Source: CAG-488 sp051881315 (lineage in GTDB: Bacteria > Bacillota > Clostridia > Oscillospirales > Acutalibacteraceae). From it: a stretch of DNA of 28,893 nt. Location of the stretch: positions 1 to 28,893 of the forward strand of contig JBJEPQ010000053.1 in the NCBI GenBank assembly GCA_051881315.1, written 5' to 3'. A program made the position numbers and the translations under genes. A model generated the notes under the pieces. It made no database searches, had not been told where the DNA came from, and was given only the letters and a program-made list of their open reading frames with translations. Positions 7,463 through 15,290 of the stretch are shown piece by piece; within the stretch, counting starts at the first letter, position 1; each line of letters begins with the position of its first letter.

Positions 7463-9016
7463 TTAAATCTTGATTATTCCCAAGAAAATCTTTGCGGAAA
7501 GTGAAACGAGCTTTGAAAGAAAAGCGAAGATGTATTCAACCACGGTGGGTTTCAGAAGCTCAGAGGTGACAGGGGAGAGTGTGTTTTCCGAGCTGTCATA
7601 TTTCATAAACTGCGGATATTTCTCGCTGTCACGGACGGTGAGCTGTTCTTCGGAAGCGGCAAGCCAAATTATGAAATCGGCAGGCTCTCCGACAGGATAG
7701 TCAACGTGTGCCATATCCCTGATGAACCAGGTCTGTTCGGGGAACATACAGGTCGAAGCGTCTATCTGTCCGTCCGCACTCAGGTGGTCGTGACCGCAGT
7801 TCTTTGCCTGAACATAACCGTCGGGGAGAGCTTCTCCGAGCTTTGAGCAGAAAGCGCCGCCCGAAGCGTAGTTCACATCAATCAGAAAATCGTTGTTTGA
7901 GTTGGTCGATGTTTCCGAAACAGGAAGTCCCTGCATATTGTACTGAGCGGTTATGTAAATATTCGTGTCCTTTTCGGCGGCTTTGAGAATGTCATAAGCC
8001 CTGTTCTGAACATTGTAATGATATTCGTCGATCGTGTTTATCAATGCAGGATCGGCGTTGCCGAGCATTAAGTCCTTGGCTTCCTCGTACTTTTCGTCCT
8101 CAACCAATGCCCACAGACCGGGCATATAGCCGAACACGGGAATTATCAGCTCCCGATAAAGTCGGTCGCTGAGATTTCCGATCAGCGTGTTGATGTAACC
8201 GTCAACAGCACCGTCGATACCGTAGGCGTCAAGTCCGTCGTTCAGGAACATTATCAGCTCGTCAAGGAAATCGTTTCGTGTGAGCTGAGCCATTCTGCGG
8301 ATAAGACCGTAGGTGCTTATCTCCATATCTCCGCCGAACATCGAGCCCATACAGGAAGTACCCTGAAAAGCGGTCGAGCAGAGTGAAACGCTGTCAACGT
8401 CCGAACTGCCGTATTTATAGAGATAGGAGCAGGTGACCGTTCCGCCCATGCTGAAAGCGGCGAGGGCAACTCTGTCGCACTTCGTTTGAGCCTTGACATT
8501 CTTGATGAATAAATTCAGCTCATCGGCGTGCTTTAAGGGATCAAGCCGCCAGTCGTAGTTGAAAAAGTAGGTGTTGTCCGCTCCGAAAGCGTCCATACCT
8601 GCCTTGACAATTCCTGCCTCGTCCTTTGTTTCCTCGGCGAAGCTTTCGGGATAATTGCCTGCACTCAAAGGGAAAACATCGGTTGTTACGGCATATTTTG
8701 AACTGCCGTCAGGGTTGCAGGCGATTGTGTCAAAAACTTCGGATACGGCAGGGAAAAGTGCGTCGCCGAGTTTGTCATAATCCTTGTCGGTAAAGAAGCC
8801 GACAAGAGGAAGAATGATTTTTGACGCCGCTTTTGCTATCGCCTTGGTTGTTGTAGGGTATATCTTTTCCGAGTCGAGGTAAAGAGGAAAGGTGTTCATA
8901 CCGCTGACAACGACAAACGCCGTTTTCGGCTCGGAGGCAAAGGCGGGGAGGACGGAGCAGAACGCAACCGTCAGGCAGAGCAAAATGCTGATTATAGCTT
9001 TATATGTCTTTTTCAT
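7463..9016 (-). CDS. Secreted LCAT-like alpha/beta hydrolase (lipase/acyltransferase)
   Basis: 517 residues. A classical signal peptide (about 1-28, ending AFA-SEP) indicates export. The mature part contains NYDWRLDP (153-160), typical of the lecithin:cholesterol acyltransferase/PGAP1-like lipases, then the nucleophile elbow AAFSMGG with Ser189. CGHDHLSADG and MAHVDYP late in the protein are candidate regions for the catalytic His. The last 25 residues are hydrophobic, which could tether the protein to the membrane or cell surface. It starts 12 bases after the ATPase stop of an amino acid ABC transporter and shares its terminator, so it is probably co-transcribed, an unusual partner. Substrate unknown; an esterase on lipid or other acyl esters is the best inference. 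Confidence 0.8.
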   Translation of the reverse strand: MKKTYKAIISILLCLTVAFCSVLPAFASEPKTAFVVVSGMNTFPLYLDSEKIYPTTTKAIAKAASKIILPLVGFFTDKDYDKLGDALFPAVSEVFDTIACNPDGSSKYAVTTDVFPLSAGNYPESFAEETKDEAGIVKAGMDAFGADNTYFFNYDWRLDPLKHADELNLFIKNVKAQTKCDRVALAAFSMGGTVTCSYLYKYGSSDVDSVSLCSTAFQGTSCMGSMFGGDMEISTYGLIRRMAQLTRNDFLDELIMFLNDGLDAYGIDGAVDGYINTLIGNLSDRLYRELIIPVFGYMPGLWALVEDEKYEEAKDLMLGNADPALINTIDEYHYNVQNRAYDILKAAEKDTNIYITAQYNMQGLPVSETSTNSNNDFLIDVNYASGGAFCSKLGEALPDGYVQAKNCGHDHLSADGQIDASTCMFPEQTWFIRDMAHVDYPVGEPADFIIWLAASEEQLTVRDSEKYPQFMKYDSSENTLSPVTSELLKPTVVEYIFAFLSKLVSLSAKIFLGIIKI

Positions 9017-9028
9017 TTTGTTGTCCCC

Positions 9029-9811
9029 TTATTTCTGATATGTGTTAAGGAAGGCTCTTGTTCTCTCGTTCTTAGGATTGACGAGAACATCTTCGGGACT
9101 TCCCATTTCCGCAATAACGCCGTTGTCCATAAAAATGACCTCATCGGAAACGTCCTTTGCGAAGTTCATTTCGTGGGTGACGATAACCATTGTCATCTTG
9201 TCCTCGGCAAGCTGACGGATCGTCTTGAGTATTTCTCCCGTAAGCTCGGGATCGAGAGCAGAGGTCGGCTCGTCAAAGAACAGTATCTTCGGGTTGAGGG
9301 CAAGAGCACGGGCAATCGAAACCCTCTGCTGTTGACCGCCCGAAAGCTGACAGGGATAGAAGTCCAGCTTGTCGGAGAGTCCGACTTTTCCCAGGAAATA
9401 TTTTGCCGTCTTGTCTATTTCTTCAAGAAGCTCTTTCTTTTTCTGCTTGTAGTCGGGACGTCTTTTTGCCGCAAGCTTCATCGCAAGGGTGACGTTTCCG
9501 AGGGCTGTGTACTGCGGGAAAAGGTTGAACTGCTGGAACACAAGACCGATGTTCTGACGGTTCTTACTGAGTGCCTTGATCTCCTTTTTGTCGGTTATTT
9601 CGCTGTCAAAAACGGTCTGAGAGTTGACGGTGATTTTGCCCGACGTTGCTGTTTCAAGTCCGTTGATACAGCGCAGAAGCGTCGTTTTTCCGCTTCCCGA
9701 TGAGCCGATGACGGAGAGAACCTTTCCCTCATCAAGCTCAAATGTAATGCCCTTGAGGACTTCGGTTGCACCGAAGCTTTTGGTCAAATCTTTTACTTCA
9801 AGTATCGCCAT
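9029..9811 (-). CDS. Polar amino acid ABC transporter, ATP-binding protein
   Basis: 260-residue cytoplasmic ATPase of the GlnQ/HisP class that powers uptake of a polar amino acid. Walker A GSSGSGKT (36-43), Q-loop VFQQFNLFPQ, signature LSGGQQQR, Walker B ILFFDEPTSALD and the H-loop VTHEM are all intact. I place the start at 9811 because AAGGAGGAC precedes it; in-frame extensions upstream run into the permease gene and lack a ribosome site. The permease stop is 13 bases upstream and the lipase start 12 bases downstream. Confidence 0.95.
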   Translation of the reverse strand: MAILEVKDLTKSFGATEVLKGITFELDEGKVLSVIGSSGSGKTTLLRCINGLETATSGKITVNSQTVFDSEITDKKEIKALSKNRQNIGLVFQQFNLFPQYTALGNVTLAMKLAAKRRPDYKQKKKELLEEIDKTAKYFLGKVGLSDKLDFYPCQLSGGQQQRVSIARALALNPKILFFDEPTSALDPELTGEILKTIRQLAEDKMTMVIVTHEMNFAKDVSDEVIFMDNGVIAEMGSPEDVLVNPKNERTRAFLNTYQK

Positions 9812-9824
9812 TATAAAGTCCTCC

Positions 9825-10514
9825 TTAAATCTTAAAGTAGTCAAGCTTCTTTTCAACTTTACCGAAAAGAATGGTGAGTACGCCGCAGAAAACGAGATAG
9901 TAAACAGCGGTGAAGAACAGCGGCCAGATCTGACCTGAAATTCCGTACGAGCCTTTGAGGAAAGCCTGACCTGCCCAGATGATTTCCTGCAGGGCGATGA
10001 TACGGGCGAGGGAGGTGTCTTTTACGAGAGTAATGATCTCATTCGACATAGGAGGAACGATGCGCTTAACCATCTGCAGAAGCGTGACCTTGAAGAAGAT
10101 CTCGGATTTCGTCATGCCGAGAACCTGACCTGCTTCCTGCTGTCCTATCGGAACGCCCTCAATACCGCCTCGGTAAATCTCCGAGAAATAGCAGGCATAG
10201 TTGAGTATGAAAGCGACAGCCGCGGCGGCAAATCTGCCGTCCTCACCGCCGCCCCAGATAGGATTGTGGAAGACGAGACCGGGCATATAGTAGATTATGA
10301 GCATCTGAATCATAAGAGGCGAGCCTCGGAAGATCCATACTATTGTTTTGACAAGACTGCTCAGCGGCTTGAATTTTGACATCGAGCCGAACGAAATGAT
10401 AAGTCCGAGCGGCAATGCGCCGATGAGGGTGACAAAAAACAATTTGACCGTCTGCAAAAATCCTATATTGAGTGCCTGAAAGACGGTGGGAAACTGTTCG
10501 ATAAACTGTGACAT
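9825..10514 (-). CDS. Polar amino acid ABC transporter, permease
   Basis: 229-residue inner membrane subunit of the HisM/GlnP family, with about five hydrophobic helices. FFVTLIGALPLGLIIS is the usual first-helix region. The EAA loop EAGQVLGMTKSEIFFKVTLLQM (starting near residue 127) contacts the ATPase. AAAGGATG precedes the ATG. Only one permease gene is present, so it presumably works as a homodimer. It lies 81 bases below the binding-protein gene; that gap contains a hairpin. Confidence 0.94.
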   Translation of the reverse strand: MSQFIEQFPTVFQALNIGFLQTVKLFFVTLIGALPLGLIISFGSMSKFKPLSSLVKTIVWIFRGSPLMIQMLIIYYMPGLVFHNPIWGGGEDGRFAAAAVAFILNYACYFSEIYRGGIEGVPIGQQEAGQVLGMTKSEIFFKVTLLQMVKRIVPPMSNEIITLVKDTSLARIIALQEIIWAGQAFLKGSYGISGQIWPLFFTAVYYLVFCGVLTILFGKVEKKLDYFKI

Positions 10515-10536
10515 AAAAACATCCTTTTTGCACCAA

Positions 10537-10565
10537 AACAGAGAACATTATTCATGCTCTCTGTT
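10537..10565 (-). promoter_or_regulatory. Intercistronic hairpin between binding protein and permease genes
   Basis: A perfect 8-bp stem (10537-10544 with 10558-10565), 13-base loop and no T run on the minus strand. In many ABC operons such a hairpin protects or attenuates the message so that the binding protein is made in excess; that role here is inference. Confidence 0.55.
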
Positions 10566-10595
10566 TGTGTGGTTTAATATTATTTTGTAGTCTGA

Positions 10596-11390
10596 TTATT
10601 TGATGAGTGCCGCCTGAACACCGTACTTCTCTGCGACCTGCTCCATTGAGCCGTCGGCAAGAGAAGCCTTGAAGAACTCGTTGAGCTTCTCGGTGAGGTC
10701 GCTGCCCTTGCGGAAACCAACGCCGTATTCCTCGGAGTTGAGGTCGATGGTGTAGGTGAGACCTGCGTTTGTAGTGCCTTCGCCGACCATTGCGGCAGCC
10801 ATGAGCTTGTCGATAACAGCCGCATCACAGGTGCCGGAAGAAACCTCTGTAAGAGCTGTTGCCTGATCCTTAACCTCGGTGAACTTGTAGCCGTTTGCCT
10901 TAGCCATTTTCATACCTGCAGAACCTGCCTCAACAGCAAAGTTGAGAGACTTGCAAGCCTCAACGGTGGTGTACTTATCGGCAACGTCCTTCTTTACGAC
11001 AACAACCTGAGCGTTATTGCAGTAGGGGTTTGTGCATGACATTGCAGAGGTAACCTCGTCAACGAGAGTCATTCCGTTCCATACGCAGTCGATCGACTTG
11101 TTGTTGATTTCCATAACCTTGTTGTCCCATTCGATCTCAACGAACTGAACTTCAACGCCGAGGCTCTTTGCAAAAGCCCTTGCCATATCTGCGTCAAAGC
11201 CGACCCACTCGTCGCTGCCCTTGACCTTGTAATCCATCGGCTCAAAGTCGGTGATGCCGACAACAAGCGTGCCTTTTTCCAGAACATACTCAAGATCGCT
11301 GTCAGTTGTTTTCTTGTCGCCGCAGCCTGCGAAGGCAAAGGTCATAACTGCCATAAGCACGGCGAGGGTAATCGCAATAATTTTTTTCAT
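10596..11390 (-). CDS. Polar amino acid ABC transporter, substrate-binding lipoprotein
   Basis: 264-residue family 3 solute-binding protein. A lipoprotein signal ends FAGC with lipid-carrying Cys23. The mature domain starts LEYVLEKGTLVVGITDFEPMDYK, the usual N-terminal strand of this family. Later, GFDADMARAFAKSLGVEVQFVEIEWD is the second conserved block. GGAGG (11400-11404) abuts an ATG at 11399 but lies 9 bases before the ATG at 11390, so the latter is the start. First gene of the operon. The amino acid carried cannot be read; the family includes glutamine, cystine, arginine and glutamate binders. Confidence 0.94.
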   Translation of the reverse strand: MKKIIAITLAVLMAVMTFAFAGCGDKKTTDSDLEYVLEKGTLVVGITDFEPMDYKVKGSDEWVGFDADMARAFAKSLGVEVQFVEIEWDNKVMEINNKSIDCVWNGMTLVDEVTSAMSCTNPYCNNAQVVVVKKDVADKYTTVEACKSLNFAVEAGSAGMKMAKANGYKFTEVKDQATALTEVSSGTCDAAVIDKLMAAAMVGEGTTNAGLTYTIDLNSEEYGVGFRKGSDLTEKLNEFFKASLADGSMEQVAEKYGVQAALIK

Positions 11391-11414
11391 AATAAACATC
11401 CTCCAAGCTTTATT

Positions 11415-11451
11415 GTGTTAGTATAGTAACACGTTAGTACGCTAAAGTCAA
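11415..11451 (-). promoter_or_regulatory. Promoter with overlapping palindrome, amino acid ABC operon
   Basis: Minus-strand TTGACT (11446-11451), 17-base spacer, TACTAT (11423-11428). The -10 is covered by a perfect palindrome GTGTTA-N6-TAACAC (11415-11432), and TTAGTA occurs again in the spacer (plus strand, 11434-11439). This is a plausible repressor site, but I do not recognise the regulator. Confidence 0.72.
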
Positions 11452-11466
11452 TAGGTTTTTAAAAAA

Positions 11467-11733
11467 TTATTTTATTTTGTATTTTTCTTTGAATTCCGCA
11501 ATCCTTTTTGCTTCCTCTTTTTCGTCACGGACTGCCGCAATATATTTGTATATAAATAATCCGGTCAAAAGAAGCCATGCCACGGCGATCATATACCATA
11601 CTCCGCCCGTGTAGATTCCGTGCTCAACGATGATAAAGAAAACCTGTACGCCGCACATTATGAAGCTGAGAACGGCAAAAATTATGTAGAGGACCTTTTT
11701 GTTGATTATCTCCGAGAGCTTTTCTTTTTCCAT
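11467..11733 (-). CDS. Small two-helix membrane protein, function unknown
   Basis: 88 residues with two hydrophobic helices (about 13-35 and 45-66) and a strongly charged, helical C-terminal tail rich in Lys and Glu. GGAGGT lies upstream of the ATG. It begins 14 bases after the HAD phosphatase stop and is probably its operon partner. I do not recognise the family. Confidence 0.7.
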   Translation of the reverse strand: MEKEKLSEIINKKVLYIIFAVLSFIMCGVQVFFIIVEHGIYTGGVWYMIAVAWLLLTGLFIYKYIAAVRDEKEEAKRIAEFKEKYKIK

Positions 11734-11747
11734 AAAATTACCTCCGT

Positions 11748-12368
11748 TTATTCATTGATAAGCTGTTGGATTTCCGAAAATGAATTGAATTTATAGTCGT
11801 ATCTGTCAACAGAGCCGAAACCGTAGGCGGCAAAGCCGAAGGGGAGACTCGCAAGCTTTGCCGCGTCACAGTCGCCCTGAGTGTCGCCGATGTAGATTGA
11901 ATTGTTCATTCCGTTACGCTTTAAAACCTTCTTGATGTTCTCTCCCTTTGAGAGCGTTTCGGGATCTTCAAAGGCAAAGTCGCAGAAATATTTGCCGAGC
12001 TTATGATAGCTTAAAAATGCGTTCATATAGCTTTCCTGACAGTTGCTGACTATGTAGAGCTTGAAGTGCTTTGAAAGCTCACCGAGCGTTTCCTCAACAT
12101 TGTCATAGAGTATTCCGCCGTTTTTTTCAAGCTCCCTGACACATTCGACCGTCGCTCTGTCAAAGAAAGCGTCAGCTTTTTCCCGTTCCATGTCGGGGAA
12201 CAGCTTCTTCATCAGGTCAATGCGGTTAAGTCCCATTACCGAGCGCATCTGACTGTCGTTCGGAACATTGACTTTATATTCCCCGGCGACCGTCTGCCAA
12301 GCCTTTGTAATGCAGTTCATGGAGCTCCAGAGAGTTCCGTCAAGATCAAATCCGATACTGTCGAACAT
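11748..12368 (-). CDS. HAD-superfamily hydrolase (phosphoglycolate phosphatase-like)
   Basis: 206-residue cytosolic phosphatase. Motif I is FDLDGTLW with nucleophile Asp8 and acid/base Asp10, a helical cap follows, IVSNCQ is motif II, and GDTQGDCDAA is the metal-binding motif IV. The layout is that of Gph/YjjG-type enzymes; the substrate could be phosphoglycolate, a nucleotide or a sugar phosphate. The start at 12368 has GGAGGTG (12374-12380) upstream. A longer in-frame reading would cross the promoter and is rejected. Confidence 0.88.
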   Translation of the reverse strand: MFDSIGFDLDGTLWSSMNCITKAWQTVAGEYKVNVPNDSQMRSVMGLNRIDLMKKLFPDMEREKADAFFDRATVECVRELEKNGGILYDNVEETLGELSKHFKLYIVSNCQESYMNAFLSYHKLGKYFCDFAFEDPETLSKGENIKKVLKRNGMNNSIYIGDTQGDCDAAKLASLPFGFAAYGFGSVDRYDYKFNSFSEIQQLINE

Positions 12369-12393
12369 TGTTTCACCTCCGTGATATACAAAT

Positions 12394-12422
12394 ATAATAC
12401 AATCAATATCGGCCGGTGTCAA
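12394..12422 (-). promoter_or_regulatory. Promoter of HAD hydrolase operon
   Basis: Minus-strand TTGACA (12417-12422), 17-base spacer, TATTAT (12394-12399). It is back-to-back with the rplU promoter only 38 bases away. Confidence 0.8.
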
Positions 12423-12460
12423 ATAATAATTTTGAAATATTCGATTTTTCAAAAAAACTG

Positions 12461-12489
12461 TTGACAAAGCTTGACCTCTGTGATAAAAT
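12461..12489 (+). promoter_or_regulatory. Promoter of rplU-prp-rpmA operon
   Basis: TTGACA (12461-12466), 17-base spacer, TAAAAT (12484-12489). It gives a leader of about 90 bases before rplU. Confidence 0.85.
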
Positions 12490-12496
12490 TCTAAAT

Positions 12497-12585
12497 ACCG
12501 CATATTACGGGCGTCGCTTTCGGGCGGCACAAGTGATTTATTCCGCCCCACGTAGCGAGTCCATAATAAAGGAAGGTTAGTTAGA
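12497..12585 (+). ncRNA. Ribosomal protein L21 leader (autoregulatory 5' UTR)
   Basis: The leader of rplU folds as an outer pairing TCGCT (12514-12518) with AGCGA (12554-12558) enclosing a GGGCGG (12522-12527)/CCGCCC (12543-12548) stem, then an unpaired AAAGGAAGG before the ATG. Firmicutes carry a conserved L21 leader at this place that is thought to be bound by L21 for feedback. Position and overall form fit; I have not matched it to a covariance model. Confidence 0.6.
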
Positions 12586-12897
12586 ATGTACGCAATCATC
12601 GTTACCGGCGGCAAGCAGTACAAGGTTGAGGCTGGAGACACCCTCTACATTGAGAAGCTTGACGTTGAAGCAGACAGCGAAGTTGTTTTCGACAAGGTTA
12701 TCGCAGTCGGCAAGGAAGATGGCATTGTTGTAGGCGCTCCGTATGTTGACGGTGCAACTGTAACGGCAAAGGCTGTCAAGAATGGCAAGGCGAAGAAGGT
12801 AGTTGTATTTACCTACAAGCCGAAGAAGAACGAGAAGCGCAAGATGGGTCACAGACAGCCCTACACTAAGGTAGAAATCTCTGCGATCAATGCGTAA
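12586..12897 (+). CDS. rplU: 50S ribosomal protein L21
   Basis: 103-residue large-subunit protein binding 23S rRNA. It starts MYAIIVTGGKQYKVEAGDTLYIEKL and has the conserved C-terminal KPKKNEKRKMGHRQPYTKVEISAI segment. It follows the L21 leader and begins the standard L21-Prp-L27 operon of Firmicutes. Confidence 0.98.
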   Translation: MYAIIVTGGKQYKVEAGDTLYIEKLDVEADSEVVFDKVIAVGKEDGIVVGAPYVDGATVTAKAVKNGKAKKVVVFTYKPKKNEKRKMGHRQPYTKVEISAINA

Positions 12898-12900
12898 GCT

Positions 12901-13224
12901 ATGATCAAGGTAACATTTTTTACCTCGGATAACGGCATTACGGGCTTCGAGTCGAGAGGTCATTCGGGCTATGCGGACGAGGGATCGGACATTGTATGTG
13001 CCGCTGTTTCCTCCGCAGCTTATATGACGGTCAACACTCTTACCGATATTGTCAAATGTCAGGCAAAAGCCGATGTTTCCGACGGAAATATGAGCTTTCA
13101 TGTCATGACAAAATTATCCGAAGCGCAGCAAATTCTTGAGGGCTTTAAGCTTCATATCGAGGCTTTAGCCGCAGATTATCCCAACAACATTAAAGTAACA
13201 CTACGGAGGTGTCAAAATGCTTAA
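12901..13224 (+). CDS. prp: Ribosomal-processing cysteine protease Prp
   Basis: 107-residue cysteine protease that removes the N-terminal extension of L27. The catalytic pair is His21 in SRGHSGYA and Cys33 in SDIVCAAVSS, matching the family pattern and spacing. It starts 3 bases after the rplU stop without a strong ribosome site, so translation probably depends on coupling. Its last 8 bases overlap the L27 start and include the L27 ribosome site. In S. aureus this protease is essential because uncleaved L27 blocks ribosome assembly; the same role is expected here. Confidence 0.93.
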   Translation: MIKVTFFTSDNGITGFESRGHSGYADEGSDIVCAAVSSAAYMTVNTLTDIVKCQAKADVSDGNMSFHVMTKLSEAQQILEGFKLHIEALAADYPNNIKVTLRRCQNA

Positions 13225-13501
13225 GATCAACATTCAGCTTTTCGCTCATAAGAAAGGTATGGGTTCTACCCGTAACGGACGTGATTCCGAATCCAAGAGA
13301 CTCGGCGCTAAGCGTGCAGACGGACAGTTTGTTCTTGCAGGCAACATCCTTTACAAGCAGCGTGGAACACACATCCATCCCGGCAACAACGTTGGCAAGG
13401 GCTCTGACGATACTCTTTTCGCTCTCATCGACGGTACTGTAAAGTACGAGCGTATGGGCAAGGATCGCAAGAAGGTCAGCGTTTATCCCGTTGAGCAGTA
13501 A
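13217..13501 (+). CDS. rpmA: 50S ribosomal protein L27 with Prp-cleavable N-terminal extension
   Basis: 94-residue protein of the large-subunit peptidyl transferase region. The first nine residues, MLKINIQLF, are the extension seen in Firmicutes that have Prp; cleavage after Phe9 exposes AHKKGMGSTRNGRDS, the usual mature N-terminus. GGAGGTG (13204-13210) precedes the ATG. The protease gene lies directly upstream and overlaps it, so substrate and processing enzyme are made together. Confidence 0.98.
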   Translation: MLKINIQLFAHKKGMGSTRNGRDSESKRLGAKRADGQFVLAGNILYKQRGTHIHPGNNVGKGSDDTLFALIDGTVKYERMGKDRKKVSVYPVEQ

Positions 13502-13516
13502 ACTTTATTAAGAACT

Positions 13517-13559
13517 AAAGACCGTTGATTTCTGATGAGATCAACGGTCTTTTCCTTTT
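13517..13559. terminator. Terminator of rplU operon, shared with convergent amidohydrolase
   Basis: A 13-bp perfect stem (13517-13529 with 13540-13552) and 10-base loop, with T-rich sequence to the right. The amidohydrolase stop lies just beyond, so the hairpin may end both transcripts. Confidence 0.85.
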
Positions 13560-13564
13560 TGTTA

Positions 13565-14773
13565 TCATGGCTTGTCCTGTAAATATCTTGCGGCGAAATA
13601 AGCGTAGGCCACACTTCCTCGGTAAAGTATGCTGTCGTCAAACAGCACTTTTGGGTGATGTTGTGAGTATTTGTAGCCGTCCTCGGGACTGCCTGCCGAA
13701 AGGAACATTCCGATTGTCGGAACTTCGCAGCTTACAAAGGCGAAGTCCTCGCTTCCGCCGCCGACCTTCGGACCGCCGAGAGCCGACATAGGCATTGCTC
13801 TGTCACCAAACATCTCATTCATAAAACGTTTTGCTTTTTCCGACATTTCACCGTTTGTTATCATCGGAGGACAGAAGTTGAAAAATTCAACCTCGGCTTC
13901 TGCTCTGAAAGCCATGGCAACAGCCTGACAGATCTCCCTGATCCTTGCTTTGATCTTGTCGTTGACTTTCAGGTCTGCCGTGCGGATAGTACCTCTCATA
14001 ACCGCCGTGTCGGGGATAATGTTTGAGGCTTCGCCCGCATTGAACATTCCCGTTGTGAAAACGCCGAACTCGTCGGGACCGAGCTCCCGGCTGTTGATCT
14101 CCTGCAAGGCAAGGTGAATATGGCATGCCGCTGTGATCGGATCAACCGAAACGTGAGGCATTGCTCCGTGACCGCCCTTACCCTTGACCGTGATTTTATA
14201 CTGTTCGCACGAAGCCATTCCCGTGCCGCCGTCAGGGATAAGAACAGTGCCCGAGGGCAGGGGAAGACCGGGAACAACGTGGATCATCATTGCCGCGTCA
14301 ACATGCGGATTTTCAAGCACTCCGGCTTTTATCATATCGTCCGAGCCTTGAAAGATTTCTTCGGCAGGCTGGAACATCAGCTTTACCGTTCCCTCAAGCT
14401 CGTCCTCATGCTCTTTGAGAAGCTTTGCGGCACCGAGAAGCATTGAGGTGTGCATATCGTGACCGCAGCCGTGCATTTTGCCCTGCTCCTCGCTTTTGTA
14501 TTCGACGTCAGCTTCTTCTTTGACAGGCAGAGCGTCCATATCGGCTCTTATAAGAATTGTTTTGCCGTCTTGTTTGCCGCCGACAAGAGCCGTCAGACCG
14601 CATTTTCCGCAGTCCTTCGGTTCGTATCCTATTTCGGTAAGCTGTTCTTTTACCAAAGCCTTGGTTTTTTCAAGCTCAAAACCGACCTCCGGATGACGGT
14701 GGATTTCTCGTCGGCATTTTTGAAGCTCCGGCTGAAGCTGTTGCGCCTCCCTGAGTAATTGCTGTGCGTCCAT
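13565..14773 (-). CDS. M20-family amidohydrolase (hippurate hydrolase/aminoacylase-like)
   Basis: 402-residue cytosolic metallo-hydrolase that cleaves N-acyl or related amide bonds of amino acids. RADMDALP (76-83) and GCGHDMHTS (102-110) give metal ligands Cys103 and His105. PAEE (136-139) supplies the catalytic Glu pair, HVVPGLP carries His165, and QHHP near the C-terminus provides the last ligand. GKGGHGAMPH marks the dimerisation/lid domain. This set fits the hippuricase/IAA-amino acid hydrolase branch; substrate uncertain. GAGGAG precedes the ATG. It stands alone, downstream of and on the same strand as the rubrerythrin operon. Confidence 0.9.
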   Translation of the reverse strand: MDAQQLLREAQQLQPELQKCRREIHRHPEVGFELEKTKALVKEQLTEIGYEPKDCGKCGLTALVGGKQDGKTILIRADMDALPVKEEADVEYKSEEQGKMHGCGHDMHTSMLLGAAKLLKEHEDELEGTVKLMFQPAEEIFQGSDDMIKAGVLENPHVDAAMMIHVVPGLPLPSGTVLIPDGGTGMASCEQYKITVKGKGGHGAMPHVSVDPITAACHIHLALQEINSRELGPDEFGVFTTGMFNAGEASNIIPDTAVMRGTIRTADLKVNDKIKARIREICQAVAMAFRAEAEVEFFNFCPPMITNGEMSEKAKRFMNEMFGDRAMPMSALGGPKVGGGSEDFAFVSCEVPTIGMFLSAGSPEDGYKYSQHHPKVLFDDSILYRGSVAYAYFAARYLQDKP

Positions 14774-14806
14774 TAAAAAGCTCCTCTCTGTTAAAAAGCC
14801 TTAAAC

Positions 14807-14837
14807 TTAGCGGCGTGACACAAAGCCTCGCCGCCAA
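14807..14837 (-). terminator. Probable terminator of rubrerythrin-desulfoferrodoxin operon
   Basis: A 9-bp stem (14807-14815 with 14829-14837) with one G-T pair, followed on the minus strand by TTTAAGGCTTTTT. The T run is interrupted, so termination may be partial and could feed the amidohydrolase. Confidence 0.5.
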
Positions 14838-14892
14838 TCTTTTTTCAATATTATTATTTACGAACAATTCGGATAATAACCGTTAAATCTGC

Positions 14893-15267
14893 TTATTTAC
14901 ACCAAAGACCGTGGATATTGCAGTAGGCATAAACCGCTTCGATTTCATCGCAGTCACATATGCAAAAACAGGCTTCGGGCTTATCTCCGGGATGAAGATA
15001 TCTGATCTGACAGCCCCGTTTTGTCTGAACGGCGATCCATTCGATGTAGTGTTCGGGTTTCATCGGATGTTCGACACAGCCGACCTTAACGTGAATTTTT
15101 CCGTCATTTACATTGCAAATCGGAATGTGTTTCTGTGGATCTGCTTTAGTTGAGTTAGGAATCAGCTCAGTCATTTTTTCTCCGCAGCAAAATGTGGAAT
15201 TTCCTTTGTTATTTACAACCGTTATAATACTTCCGCATCGCTTGCACATAAAAAATCTCTGACGCAT
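14893..15267 (-). CDS. Desulfoferrodoxin (superoxide reductase, two-iron type)
   Basis: 124-residue non-haem iron protein reducing superoxide to hydrogen peroxide without releasing oxygen. The N-terminal desulforedoxin-like centre has Cys8, Cys11, Cys27 and Cys28. The catalytic centre ligands His47, His67, His73, Cys116 and His119 are all present (KHIP, VEHPMKPEHYIEW, YCNIHGLW). The conserved Lys is kept (Lys46). The Glu that normally precedes it in EKH, which can bind iron in the oxidised state, is Gln45 here. It lies 23 bases after the rubrerythrin stop, so the product peroxide can be consumed by its operon partner. Confidence 0.93.
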   Translation of the reverse strand: MRQRFFMCKRCGSIITVVNNKGNSTFCCGEKMTELIPNSTKADPQKHIPICNVNDGKIHVKVGCVEHPMKPEHYIEWIAVQTKRGCQIRYLHPGDKPEACFCICDCDEIEAVYAYCNIHGLWCK

Positions 15268-15290
15268 AATTCACTCTCCAAAATGAAAAA

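Noticed and set aside
12369..12641. Extended HAD hydrolase reading back to 12641
   Set aside because: It crosses the gene's own promoter and runs antisense into rplU; GGAGGTG supports 12368.
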